Assembly: GCA_947464595.1 (NCBI GenBank)
Contig: CANHXO010000005.1
Coordinates: forward strand, 1 to 47,245
DNA from: Cytophagaceae bacterium
Lineage (GTDB): Bacteria > Bacteroidota > Bacteroidia > Cytophagales > Spirosomataceae
Reading direction: 5' to 3'
DNA length: 47,245 nt
Of this stretch, positions 1 through 8,308 are shown piece after piece. The notes under the pieces are model-generated. The model had not been told where the DNA came from. It worked only from the letters and a program-made list of their open reading frames with translations, and did no database searches. The position numbers and the translations under genes are program-made. The number at the start of each line of letters is the position of its first letter. Position 1 is the first letter of the stretch.

Positions 1-379
1 ATATAACGTCCTTCGGTATTATGCCATCTTTGATAATTTTTTGATCGGAATAAATATCAGCTAAAAATAAGTTTAATGCTGTAATTCGCTGAATTAAACC
101 TTTTTCCATTTTATCCCATTCTTGAGCGCTGACAATTCTAGGGATAATGTCAACGGGCATGATGCGCTCAGTTCCCTCATTTTCAGAGTAAACATTGAAC
201 GTAATGCCCATTGCCATGAGCGCTCGCTCCGCAGAAATTTGTCGCCTTGTGAATTCTTCTTTCGTAAGTTGTTCAACGCGGTCCTTAAAAAAGGTGTATC
301 CCGACCTTGTTTTTCCGTCTGCGGTAAACATTTCGTCAAAAAATCCCTCCGTATTGTAGTGGTCAAATGAGAAATTCAT
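1..379 (-). CDS. Circularly permuted ATP-grasp protein (5' part, runs off left edge)
   Basis: Reading the minus strand from the ATG at 379 gives an open frame of 126 codons to the window edge with no stop. It begins MNFSFDHYNTEGFFDEMF. It contains the conserved N-terminal block of the circularly permuted type-2 ATP-grasp family: FDEMF, RRQISAERA, GITFNVYSENEGTERIMP, VDIIPRIVSAQEW and a run ending NLFLADIYSDQKI. Family members are about 470-520 residues long, so roughly three quarters lies outside the window. Known context: these proteins are often encoded with an alpha-E domain protein, a transglutaminase-like protease and a proteasome-like hydrolase, and are thought to act in peptide ligation or modification. 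Partners would lie left of base 1. Family assignment is secure; substrate unknown. Confidence 0.88.
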   Translation of the reverse strand, partial: MNFSFDHYNTEGFFDEMFTADGKTRSGYTFFKDRVEQLTKEEFTRRQISAERALMAMGITFNVYSENEGTERIMPVDIIPRIVSAQEWDKMEKGLIQRITALNLFLADIYSDQKIIKDGIIPKDVI

Positions 380-635
380 AGGCTCAAAAATTATAAATGA
401 CTTGATTATTTCAATAATTTAAAATTTTATTTTTGATTTCAATTTTAAAAAGAAATAATTTTTTAAATCTTTCCCTAAATACACTTTTTTATATTGGAAA
501 TTTACCATTTTAAAAGGATAATGCGCTCATTTATAAGTTGATGAGTAATCTACTAAGCCAAATACCTACAAACACCAGCAGGATTATCTTGGCTCAAGCA
601 TATTAATTTATCATTTGCGGATGATATATTTGTAC

Positions 636-2303
636 ATGGAAAATGATGCGATAGTTGATTCGTTAGAATTATTAGTGAAGCTCTGGGATGTTCATGGAGT
701 AAATGAATTCAAAGCTAAAAATCTTTCATTTTCCATTCGTGGGCTGGACAAATATCCTGGGGTCATAAGCCAACTTACCACCGATCAATTGTTATTGATT
801 CCAGGCGTGGGAAAAGTGATCGTCCAATTAATTTATGACCTTGCACAAACAGGAACTTGTAAAGAACTAGAGGAGATTGTTGAACAAACTCCTCCCGGAA
901 TCTTAGACCTTTTGCAAATTAAGGGCTTGGGGGCTAAAAAAGTTCGTGCGATTTGGCAGGAATTGAATGTCTCAAATTTTGAAGATTTGAACTTAGCATG
1001 CCAGAATGGCCAGATTGAAATGTTAAAAGGTTTTGGTGCAGCCATTCAAACATCTATTCAATCTCAAATCGTATTTATTCAAGAAAATAGAAAAAAACTC
1101 AGGATAGATAAAGCGATAATTTTGAGTGATCAGATTTTGGCTAAATTAAAGATGTCTTTTGGTAAAATAGCCATTTCAGGTGAATTGAGGCGTAATTGTG
1201 AAATAATAACTGCTTTAATCTTTGTTGTTGAAACCGATGAAATTTTTGGTAGCCAAAGTAAAATTTCAGAAATGGTAGGTTTCTCTGAGGATCTACAAGC
1301 CTCTTCGCCGTTTACATGGCGTGGTTTTTATGAGGATCATTTAATCCCTTTGGAAATTCATTTCGTTGATTCCTCCGAATTTATTTCTGCCTTATTCCAA
1401 CATAGTGCTCACGAAAATCATTTGGAATCCATTGATTTTTATACCCTATTTCAGGGCAAATCCCTTGAATCTGAAGTGCATATCTATGAGTCAATAAATA
1501 AGCCATTCATCGTGCCTGAAATGCGGGAGGGATTACAAGAGTTTGCATGGGCAGGTCAACATCAACCTTCCGATTTGATCGAAGATCAGGATATTCAAGG
1601 TTGCTTACATAATCACTCTGTTTATTCAGACGGGAAAAATACACTTCTTGAAATGGCTGAGGCTTGTCGGAATATGGGCTTGCATTATTTTGGCATTGCA
1701 GATCACTCTCAATATGCAGCTTATGCAGGAGGATTGAAGGAAGAAGATGTGTATCGCCAACATGAAGAGATAGATGAGCTAAATTCGTTATGGTCTGATT
1801 TTACTATATTGAAAGGCATTGAAGCGGATATACTTCCCGATGGATCACTCGATTATAATGACCATATTTTATCACAATTTGATTATGTGGTTGCTTCCGT
1901 GCATGCCCAATTAACGATGGATTTAGATCGAGCGATGGGTCGATTAATACGTGCCATAGAGAATCCATATACGTCTATTTTAGGTCACCCAACAGGTAGG
2001 TTATTGCTTTCTAGGCCTGGTTATCCCTTAAATACACCTAAAATATTAGACGCTTGTAAGGCAAATGGAGTTAGCATTGAATTAAATGCAAGTCCTTACC
2101 GATTAGATTTAGATTGGCGCCATATCTATGCGGCAATGGAAAGGGGTGTTTTTGTTTCCATTAATCCGGATGCCCATAAAATCGTAGGCTTAACTGATAT
2201 GAAATATGGGGTTAAAGTCGGACGCAAAGGAGGACTTTTAAAAGCACTTACACTAAATGCCTTGCCCTTAAACGAAATAAAAGACTTCTTTAAAAAGAAT
2301 TAG
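636..2303 (+). CDS. polX: PolX-like protein: helix-hairpin-helix, degenerate family X polymerase domain, intact PHP domain
   Basis: A 555-residue protein from ATG 636; in-frame TTG 615 and ATG 621 are less likely starts. The N-terminal part has the 8-kDa-like and helix-hairpin-helix segments of bacterial PolX (LIPGVGKVI, IKGLGAKKV). The polymerase palm is recognisable around residues 181-197 (SGELRRNCEIITALIFVV), but the metal-binding Asp-x-Asp of active family X polymerases is absent, and the position of the third Asp reads PLEIH. The C-terminal PHP domain (from about residue 320) keeps its metal-ligand motifs: HNHS at 325, ADHS, KGIEAD, SVHA, GHPTG and NPDAH. Known for the family: gap-filling polymerase plus Mn-dependent 3'-5' exonuclease in base-excision repair. 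Inference: this copy is probably a PHP nuclease or phosphatase rather than a polymerase. Its stop overlaps the convergent LOG gene by 4 bases. Confidence 0.88.
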   Translation: MENDAIVDSLELLVKLWDVHGVNEFKAKNLSFSIRGLDKYPGVISQLTTDQLLLIPGVGKVIVQLIYDLAQTGTCKELEEIVEQTPPGILDLLQIKGLGAKKVRAIWQELNVSNFEDLNLACQNGQIEMLKGFGAAIQTSIQSQIVFIQENRKKLRIDKAIILSDQILAKLKMSFGKIAISGELRRNCEIITALIFVVETDEIFGSQSKISEMVGFSEDLQASSPFTWRGFYEDHLIPLEIHFVDSSEFISALFQHSAHENHLESIDFYTLFQGKSLESEVHIYESINKPFIVPEMREGLQEFAWAGQHQPSDLIEDQDIQGCLHNHSVYSDGKNTLLEMAEACRNMGLHYFGIADHSQYAAYAGGLKEEDVYRQHEEIDELNSLWSDFTILKGIEADILPDGSLDYNDHILSQFDYVVASVHAQLTMDLDRAMGRLIRAIENPYTSILGHPTGRLLLSRPGYPLNTPKILDACKANGVSIELNASPYRLDLDWRHIYAAMERGVFVSINPDAHKIVGLTDMKYGVKVGRKGGLLKALTLNALPLNEIKDFFKKN

Positions 2304-3022
2304 AAATTGGGCTTCAGCAAATATTTAGCATAAAAATCGTCAATCACTCTTACAGCTTCTGTGGGCGTATCCACTAAGGCAAACAACTCTAGGTCTTCTT
2401 CATGGATGTTTCCATTAGGAATCATGGTAGACTTGATCCAGTCTAATAATCCTTTCCAATAATCAGTTCCCACCAAAACCACAGGGAACCTTCCGATTTT
2501 ATGCGTCTGAATTAGAGTAAGAGATTCAAACATCTCATCCAATGTTCCAAACCCTCCAGGCATGATGATGAATCCTTGTGAGTACTTAACAAACATTACT
2601 TTCCGAACAAAAAAGAAATCGAAATTGATGTTTTTGTCTGAGTCAATGTAGGGATTGGGTATTTGTTCAAACGGCAATTCAATATTTAAACCTACGGAGC
2701 GTCCGTTTTCAGATTTAGCACCTTTATTTCCTGCTTCCATGATTCCAGGTCCTCCGCCCGTAATAACACCATAGCCATGTCGGACTAATTTAGCTGCAAT
2801 TTTTTCAGCTATTTGAAAATACGGATCCTCTGGTTTGGTTCTGGCCGATCCAAATATTGAAACACAGGGACCGATTTTAGATAATTTGTCTATTCCTTCG
2901 ACAAATTCACTCATTATTTTAAATATTCTCCAGGATTCTTCTGATTTAATTTGAGACCACGTTTTGTCATCAAACGCTTTTTTTATTTTCTCCTCTTCTT
3001 CTTGCCATTGATTATCTGTCAT
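2300..3022 (-). CDS. LOG-family protein (TIGR00730-like Rossmann nucleotide-binding)
   Basis: A 240-residue cytosolic protein with both signature motifs of the LOG family: GGGPGIMEA at residues 89-97 and PGGFGTLDE at 155-163, around a Rossmann fold. The family hydrolyses nucleoside 5'-monophosphates to free base plus ribose 5-phosphate; plant and some bacterial members activate cytokinins. The first 45 residues are a charged helical extension, as in the longer bacterial type. Enzymatic specificity cannot be read from sequence. It starts at ATG 3022, divergent from rpiB 66 bases away. LOG enzymes release ribose 5-phosphate, the substrate of RpiB, so the divergent pairing is metabolically sensible, but that link is inference. 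Confidence 0.87.
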   Translation of the reverse strand: MTDNQWQEEEEKIKKAFDDKTWSQIKSEESWRIFKIMSEFVEGIDKLSKIGPCVSIFGSARTKPEDPYFQIAEKIAAKLVRHGYGVITGGGPGIMEAGNKGAKSENGRSVGLNIELPFEQIPNPYIDSDKNINFDFFFVRKVMFVKYSQGFIIMPGGFGTLDEMFESLTLIQTHKIGRFPVVLVGTDYWKGLLDWIKSTMIPNGNIHEEDLELFALVDTPTEAVRVIDDFYAKYLLKPNF

Positions 3023-3062
3023 ATTTTAATTGTTTTGACTATAAATGTAAATAATATCCCTG

Positions 3063-3070
3063 TACATTTG
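3063..3070 (+). promoter_or_regulatory. Candidate -7 promoter box for rpiB
   Basis: TACATTTG matches the Bacteroidota -7 consensus TAnnTTTG. A TTTTG at 3033-3037 lies 25 bases upstream, a little farther than the usual 17-23. It would give a leader of roughly a dozen bases before ATG 3089. Only sequence match supports it. Confidence 0.4.
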
Positions 3071-3088
3071 TATAAATTAACAAATACA

Positions 3089-3535
3089 ATGATGGGTTCT
3101 CACATAAGTTTTGCTGTAGGTGGCGATCATGCCGGTTTTGATTATAAAGATCAGTTGATTGATTATTTGAAAAGCATGGACATTCATGTTCAGGATTTTG
3201 GAACTTATTCTGCTGATTCCGTTGATTATCCTGATTTCGCACATCCAGTGGCCGAATCCGTTGAAAAAGGCGAAAATCAATTTGGGTTATTGCTTTGTGG
3301 AAGTGCTAATGGTGTGGCTATTACAGCTAATAAACACCAGGGGATTAGAGCGGGCTTGGCGTGGAATTCTGAGGTGGCCCAATTAATCAGGCTTCATAAT
3401 GATGCAAATGTACTTTGTTTGCCTGTTCGCTTCATCAGTTTAGAGGAAGCCCAAAAGTGCCTTAAAACCTTCATTGATACTGATTTTGAGGGAGGTAGAC
3501 ATCAAAATAGAGTAGATAAAATCACCTGTTGTTAA
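3089..3535 (+). CDS. rpiB: Ribose-5-phosphate isomerase B
   Basis: About 148 residues from ATG 3089 (a second ATG follows at 3092), matching the usual RpiB length. The open frame extends upstream to 2951, but that part overlaps the divergent LOG gene and is not RpiB-like. Diagnostic features are GGDHAGF near the N-terminus, the catalytic-cysteine loop LLCGSANGVAITANK, the HQGIRAGL block and the C-terminal FEGGRHQNRVDKI. RpiB interconverts ribose 5-phosphate and ribulose 5-phosphate in the pentose phosphate pathway, in the cytosol as a dimer. The stop overlaps the convergent membrane-protein gene by 14 bases, with no room for a separate terminator. Confidence 0.95.
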   Translation: MMGSHISFAVGGDHAGFDYKDQLIDYLKSMDIHVQDFGTYSADSVDYPDFAHPVAESVEKGENQFGLLLCGSANGVAITANKHQGIRAGLAWNSEVAQLIRLHNDANVLCLPVRFISLEEAQKCLKTFIDTDFEGGRHQNRVDKITCC

Positions 3536-4898
3536 TTTTTTTATACACGTGCGAATCGATCAGTCTATATTGATTTGTTAAATCTGGCAGGTACTTTTCT
3601 AATTTTTTAAAGTTATTTTCTGGGTCATAAATGTAGCTAGGCATATCTTTAGTAAAATAGTCATGCATCATGATAATCGTTTTGTATTGATTTAAGTTTG
3701 AAAATAGCGATTTCGATAATTCCCAGTTGACAAAAGGCCCCGTCATTTGATTATTTCGGTATTCTTCGATTTGGGGTCCTAGAACCATGATTTTTTCATT
3801 TCTAATGGGAAGCTTCTGCTCCGAAATTCGTTGTCTATCGATGTCATTCCATTCTTGGGATAGGCTGTAAATCATAGAAAATAAAAGCGTTAAGAGTAAT
3901 AATTCTTTGGACCAATATGATTTAAATAGATAAAAGAGGTTTAAGGTAAAATAGCTGAGCGCTGGCAATAAGAAAACCAGGTTTATTCTTTCAACGGTTG
4001 GAATAATGAAGATGGTTAATATACTCGTGATGAGCCAAATTAAATTTGTTTGTTGGGCTTTTTGAGCATTGGACTTCATTTTTGTACTATTAATGACTTT
4101 CACAAATCCCCAAATTCCACAAGTTAGGGCAGGTATATAGGCCAGTAGAATTTGTTTAATTTGATTTGTTGTAGGTATATAAACGGTCAGCGCTGAGTTT
4201 TGATAGACGTCTATAAATGCTTGAAAATTATCTCGAAATGCAAATATTAAGCCTGTTAAAACAAAGAATAAAGAAAAACCTACTACCAATAAAATGATTT
4301 GTCTGATGTTAATACTGGAGTAAAGTAGTAAGCTTAGAATGGCCCAAAACAAAAAAAGTGCATAGCTTAAGAAAAATACGCTCGCAATACCAATGTAGAT
4401 ACCAATTAAAAACACCCGGTCATTTACTTTTAGGGTGCTTTGTTGGCCTAATATTTCATTCCAAGCCAACAGCAGGAAGGTTAAACCTAAAACGGATCCA
4501 TTGGGTACCAAAAATTCCAAAGAGAAGTGGAAAAATAAGCTATAGACGAAAAATGGCAGATTACCTAAATTGGGCAGCAACTGGTACCGTGATATGGTTT
4601 GTTGGAAAATATAGGCCTGCAACACAATAATACCTGTGGCTAAATAAGCATTCCAAGAGATGGGTATATTTAAAAAGTCAATTAATTGATAAAAATTGGC
4701 CGATAATGGTCCAATATTTTCCCTGATGTCTTTATAAATTCGATATCCTTGATTTAAATTTTGGCCAATGAGGAAATTTTTAAATTCCCAAGTATAGGGC
4801 TGTAAATTTAATTGACTTAATATGATCGTTGTTAATAGCCATAGGATGATCAGGAAGATCATGATAAAAATAGAGCTCGAACGAACAAATTGAAACAT
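3522..4898 (-). CDS. Polytopic inner-membrane protein of unknown function (GT-C-like topology)
   Basis: A 458-residue protein from ATG 4898. The frame extends to 4985, but that start would run into the divergent rbfA region and add a hydrophilic, non-signal-like stretch. I count about nine to eleven hydrophobic segments. After the first one comes a loop containing GYRIYKDIRENIGPLSANFY, reminiscent of the first periplasmic loop of GT-C glycosyltransferases (G-x-x-x-Y-x-D followed by PL). The C-terminal ~100 residues are soluble and contain IMVLGPQIEEY. I do not recognise a named family; a GT-C-like transferase or a Bacteroidota-specific envelope protein are both possible. It is probably monocistronic: the left neighbour converges and the right one diverges. 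Confidence 0.75.
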   Translation of the reverse strand: MFQFVRSSSIFIMIFLIILWLLTTIILSQLNLQPYTWEFKNFLIGQNLNQGYRIYKDIRENIGPLSANFYQLIDFLNIPISWNAYLATGIIVLQAYIFQQTISRYQLLPNLGNLPFFVYSLFFHFSLEFLVPNGSVLGLTFLLLAWNEILGQQSTLKVNDRVFLIGIYIGIASVFFLSYALFLFWAILSLLLYSSINIRQIILLVVGFSLFFVLTGLIFAFRDNFQAFIDVYQNSALTVYIPTTNQIKQILLAYIPALTCGIWGFVKVINSTKMKSNAQKAQQTNLIWLITSILTIFIIPTVERINLVFLLPALSYFTLNLFYLFKSYWSKELLLLTLLFSMIYSLSQEWNDIDRQRISEQKLPIRNEKIMVLGPQIEEYRNNQMTGPFVNWELSKSLFSNLNQYKTIIMMHDYFTKDMPSYIYDPENNFKKLEKYLPDLTNQYRLIDSHVYKKINNR

Positions 4899-4977
4899 AT
4901 TTAATTTTGAAAAGACTAAATTACGGTGATTCCAATTATTATTGTGAAATTTGTGAGAATTTTGAGAAGAAAAGAAT

Positions 4978-4982
4978 AGGAG
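4978..4982 (+). promoter_or_regulatory. Shine-Dalgarno sequence deciding the rbfA start
   Basis: AGGAG sits 5 bases before ATG 4988. It is one of few clear Shine-Dalgarno matches in this window and supports ATG 4988 over the upstream in-frame ATG 4907. Confidence 0.6.
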
Positions 4983-4987
4983 CAATT

Positions 4988-5380
4988 ATGGAAAGTAAAC
5001 GTCAACAAAAGTTTGGTAGACAAATTCAGAAGGATTTGAGTGATATTTTTCAAAAAGAATTTAAAGAAGTTTTTGGAGGAGCTATGGTGACTATTACGGA
5101 CGTTAAAATCAGTCCAGATTTATCATTAGCAAGGTGTTATCTCAGTTTTTTGTTGGTCGATAAGCCCAACGAAATCATGAAAGAATTGGAATACAAGAAC
5201 AAAGCTATTCGAAACGCTTTGGCGAATAGAATTAGAAAACAGGTTAGGATTATTCCTAATCTAGCTTTTTTTCTGGACGACACAGCTGCTTATGCGGCTA
5301 AAATTGAAGCACTTTTTGAAGGTTTGGTGATACCACCTGCTTCCGATTCAGATGAAATTGATTCCGAAGAAATAGATTAA
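4988..5380 (+). CDS. rbfA: 30S ribosome-binding factor RbfA
   Basis: A 130-residue protein beginning MESKRQQKFGRQIQKDLSDI, typical of RbfA (about 120-130 residues). The KH-like core is visible: VTITDVKISPDLSLARCYLSF, then IRNALANRIRKQVRIIPNLAFFLDDTAAYAAKIEAL. The last dozen residues are acidic. RbfA is a cold-shock-linked assembly factor that binds the 16S rRNA helix 1 region during late 30S maturation. The upstream extension (4907-4987) is excluded because a good Shine-Dalgarno sits inside it. A permease gene follows after 16 bases, so the two are likely co-transcribed. Confidence 0.95.
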   Translation: MESKRQQKFGRQIQKDLSDIFQKEFKEVFGGAMVTITDVKISPDLSLARCYLSFLLVDKPNEIMKELEYKNKAIRNALANRIRKQVRIIPNLAFFLDDTAAYAAKIEALFEGLVIPPASDSDEIDSEEID

Positions 5381-5396
5381 ATAAAAAAATAATTCA

Positions 5397-6617
5397 TTGA
5401 ACTTTCCGCTCTTCATTGCCAAACGCTATTTCGGCTCCTCTGTTAAGGCTCGTTTCATCACCTTAATATCTAGGATTTCTATGGTAGGTGTGGGGATAGA
5501 GGTGATGGCATTAATTTTGATCTTGTCGGTATTTAATGGACTTGAGGATTTTCAAAAAGGTTTATTTCAAACATTTGATCCTGATTTGAAGATCGTCGCC
5601 AAAAATAAGCTTCGTTTCTCAATCACGAATGATACCTTATCACAAATAAAGGCTTTGCCGGGGCTTACTTTTATTAATCCCGTTTTAGAGGATCAGGCCT
5701 TGCTTCGTTTTGGAAATAAACAAGTTGTTGCGAGTTTTAAAGGGGTAGATGATTCATTTTTGATGGCCAATCGGCTAAAGAAACAAGTGGTTGAAGGAGA
5801 CTATTTTCTTAAAAGTGAAGGTCAATCATTTGCCTTGGTGGGGATAGGCGTTTTTCTGAATATGGGAATGAGCTTTGAAAATGTTGTTGAGCCCGTCGAA
5901 GCTTGGTATCCTAATCATCAATCATTGCGAAAATTTACGATCAATGAAGAAGCTATTCGTAGCAACATATTTTATCCAGCGGGAGTCTTAGAAGTAGAGC
6001 AAACATTCGATAATCAAGCCGTTATTGTCCCGTTGGATTGGATGAACGATCTGGTGGGTGCAGAAGAGCAGTTGTCTGCTTATGAAATTATGTTGGCCAA
6101 AGGGGTGGATGAAAAAAAAGTCCAACAACAACTCAAGCAAATTTTGGGAGATCGATACTCCATACAGACACGTGATGAACAGCATGCTATGTTACTTAAG
6201 GCCATTAAGATTGAAAAGCTTTTTGTTTTTTTAATCATGGCGTTTGTTATGGGAATAGCTTCATTTACCCTTTTTTATTCACTCTCGTTATTAGTGATTG
6301 AGAAAAAGAAAGATCTTAAGACTTTGTTGGCGATTGGTATTTCTCGTTCCCAATTATTTAAAACCATCATGTGGGTTGGGTTTTTGATCTGTTTCTCTGG
6401 GGCGATTTTAGGGATGTTGTTTGGTTTTGTTTTTGCTTGGGCTCAGCAAACCTTTGGAATCATTGGTTTAGGCATACCTAATGCATTGATTAATGCTTAT
6501 CCCATTAAAATGGAATTAATGGATTTTGTATGGACTTCTCTTGTCGTCCTGACCATTACCACCTTAGCGTCCATCATTCCGGCGCGCAAGGCCGTTGAAA
6601 TGACCTTTAAGCAGTAG
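5397..6617 (+). CDS. ABC transporter permease, FtsX/LolC-LolE type
   Basis: A 406-residue membrane protein starting with TTG at 5397. It has the Lol/MacB-type layout: a short cytoplasmic N-terminus (FIAKRYF), one membrane helix around residues 22-48, a periplasmic core of about 210 residues, then three C-terminal helices of the FtsX domain with the KKDLKTLLAIG and IPARKAVEM motifs. Such permeases pair with an ATPase, here not adjacent, to extract outer-membrane lipoproteins from the inner membrane, or as related mechanotransmission systems. Bacteroidota typically have a stand-alone permease of this type near rbfA; I infer a lipoprotein-release role but cannot exclude another. The 3' end overlaps the convergent symporter gene by 11 bases. 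Confidence 0.87.
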   Translation: MNFPLFIAKRYFGSSVKARFITLISRISMVGVGIEVMALILILSVFNGLEDFQKGLFQTFDPDLKIVAKNKLRFSITNDTLSQIKALPGLTFINPVLEDQALLRFGNKQVVASFKGVDDSFLMANRLKKQVVEGDYFLKSEGQSFALVGIGVFLNMGMSFENVVEPVEAWYPNHQSLRKFTINEEAIRSNIFYPAGVLEVEQTFDNQAVIVPLDWMNDLVGAEEQLSAYEIMLAKGVDEKKVQQQLKQILGDRYSIQTRDEQHAMLLKAIKIEKLFVFLIMAFVMGIASFTLFYSLSLLVIEKKKDLKTLLAIGISRSQLFKTIMWVGFLICFSGAILGMLFGFVFAWAQQTFGIIGLGIPNALINAYPIKMELMDFVWTSLVVLTITTLASIIPARKAVEMTFKQ

Positions 6618-7848
6618 CGGCTGGGGGATTAAATTCTCCTTCCCATTTTGAAACTACGCAGGTAGCTACTCCATTTCCTGCTACAGAAGTCACTGTCCTG
6701 CCCATATCTAAAAATGGATCAACCCCTAACAATAAGGCAATTCCTTCAGCCGGCAAGTTAAACATTGTTAATGTTCCTGCTATGATAACAAGTGATGCCC
6801 TTGGGACTCCTGCGATTCCTTTAGAAGTAATCATCAAGGTTAAAAGCATGGTTATTTGTTGTTCTAAACTTAGTTGGACCCCATAAGCTTGCGCAATGAA
6901 TCCTGTGGCAAAAGTCATGTACAGCATGGATCCATCCAAATTAAAACTATATCCTAAGGGCAAAACAAAGCCCACAATACGCTTGCTGCATCCAAATTTT
7001 TCTAAAGCTGCAATGGTTTGTGGAAAGGATGCTTCCGAACTGGCTGTTGAAAAAGAAATTAATAAAGCCTCTTTCAATTCTTTTAAAAGTCGCCAATAGG
7101 GTATGCCGTTGAAAATACAGATTAACCATAAAATAACGACAGTAAAGAACAGCAAACCACCGAGAAAACAAATCATTAAATAGCCATAACTGATTAAGAT
7201 GCTTAAACCTTTATTAGCTACAACCGTTGTCATAGCGGCAAAAACAGCATAAGGGGCGAGTTCCATGACATAATTAACCATTTTAAACACGACCTCAGCT
7301 AAATTGTCAATCACATGAATCAATTTTTTGCCAGTAGCACCGATAGACCCTAAAGCAACTCCAAAGAAAATTGAAAAAATGACGATTTGAAGTATTTCAT
7401 TTTCTGCTAATGCTTTGAAAAAGCTATCTGGAAAGATGTGAAGAATGAAGTCTTCAATGGATTTTGTTTTGGAGGCATCTATCCCCGTTTCGGTACCGGC
7501 TGGGGGTTTGGGCCAACTTTGTAGACTGCCAGGTTTGGTGATGTTAACGACCACGAGACCCGTGATGAGCGATAATATAGTGGCAAAATAAAAGTAACCA
7601 ATCGTTTTGATTCCAATTCTACCTACAGCTTTGAAATCACCTAATTTGGCTATGCCTACGACTAAGGTGCAAAAGACCAGCGGGCCAACAATCATTTTAA
7701 TGAGTCTCAAAAATATTTTGGAAACGACTTGAACCTTAGAAGCTAAATCTTGACTTGTTTCTGGCGAAAAGAAAAGATAAAAAAACTCCCCCAATGCAAG
7801 GCCAAGAATAAATCCAATGATGATTTTATGTGTAAGCGTTAATTTCAT
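6607..7848 (-). CDS. Dicarboxylate/amino acid:cation symporter (DAACS family)
   Basis: A 413-residue inner-membrane transporter with the glutamate-transporter fold of eight helices and two re-entrant hairpins. The hairpin-1 serine-rich motif is SFSTASSEASFP, followed by LPLGYSFNLDGSMLYM in helix 7. Hairpin 2 is TSKGIAGVPRASLV, and helix 8 has DMGRTVTSVAGNGVAT. In many glutamate/aspartate carriers helix 8 reads NVxGD; here the substrate-contacting Asp position is Asn (GNGVA), so the preferred substrate may differ from acidic amino acids. Family members use Na+ or H+ gradients. It is the last gene of a closely spaced minus-strand group, 5 bases after the SRPBCC gene. Confidence 0.93.
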   Translation of the reverse strand: MKLTLTHKIIIGFILGLALGEFFYLFFSPETSQDLASKVQVVSKIFLRLIKMIVGPLVFCTLVVGIAKLGDFKAVGRIGIKTIGYFYFATILSLITGLVVVNITKPGSLQSWPKPPAGTETGIDASKTKSIEDFILHIFPDSFFKALAENEILQIVIFSIFFGVALGSIGATGKKLIHVIDNLAEVVFKMVNYVMELAPYAVFAAMTTVVANKGLSILISYGYLMICFLGGLLFFTVVILWLICIFNGIPYWRLLKELKEALLISFSTASSEASFPQTIAALEKFGCSKRIVGFVLPLGYSFNLDGSMLYMTFATGFIAQAYGVQLSLEQQITMLLTLMITSKGIAGVPRASLVIIAGTLTMFNLPAEGIALLLGVDPFLDMGRTVTSVAGNGVATCVVSKWEGEFNPPAATA

Positions 7849-7853
7849 AGGTT

Positions 7854-8297
7854 TTAATTCGTTAAATATTTTTTATAGAATGGCTTTCGATAAAAAATCA
7901 TTCCCCACAAAAATGGAAATAATATCATATCTAAAAAAACATTCGATGTTTTATACGTTACAAAATCTAAAATGTAACATTGAGAATCGTCTATTTTAAT
8001 AATGGAGTGCTCATGCTTCCAATGCGTAATCCCAAAGGGTACCGTGATTCCTTCATCAATAAACGTAGATTGTTTATCATCTTGTTTAGAATAGCTGATT
8101 TTTGATGACCAAATAACCCGAATAAAAAGCAAATTAATTTCAAGGATGACTAAATCTCCTTCTTTACACCCATCAAAACGTTTGATATTGACCTTAGGAA
8201 AAGGGGGTGATATTTTTCTTAATAATGCCTCATTGAATTGAGACCAAACAAATGGCATGGCAGCTCCAATTTTTGTTTGGATTTTAAATGTGGGCAT
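7854..8297 (-). CDS. SRPBCC-family (START/Bet v1-like) protein
   Basis: A 147-residue protein with no signal peptide. The helix-grip pattern is visible: an N-terminal strand (FKIQTKIGAAMPFVWSQF) followed by helix, KRFDGCKEGDLVILE, a central antiparallel sheet with FIDEGITVPFGITHWKHEH, and a long C-terminal helix with FYRKPFYKKYL. These features are common to ligand-binding SRPBCC proteins of Bacteroidota. The family binds hydrophobic ligands in a cavity; no specific ligand can be inferred. It lies 11 bases after the small membrane-protein gene and 5 bases before the symporter gene, consistent with co-transcription. Confidence 0.72.
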   Translation of the reverse strand: MPTFKIQTKIGAAMPFVWSQFNEALLRKISPPFPKVNIKRFDGCKEGDLVILEINLLFIRVIWSSKISYSKQDDKQSTFIDEGITVPFGITHWKHEHSIIKIDDSQCYILDFVTYKTSNVFLDMILFPFLWGMIFYRKPFYKKYLTN

Positions 8298-8308
8298 AAA
8301 TTAAAAAT

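Noticed and set aside
94-370. Two complete ORFs of 90 and 82 codons at the left edge, one on each strand
   Set aside because: Both are other-frame shadows of the partial ATP-grasp gene, whose minus-strand frame carries clear family motifs.
625-632. TATATTTG box resembling a -7 promoter element before polX
   Set aside because: It ends only 3 bases before the ATG, and the nearest TTG (589-591) is 33 bases upstream, well outside the usual spacing.
4907-4987. N-terminal extension of rbfA
   Set aside because: It contains the Shine-Dalgarno of the true start and adds 27 residues absent from RbfA proteins.
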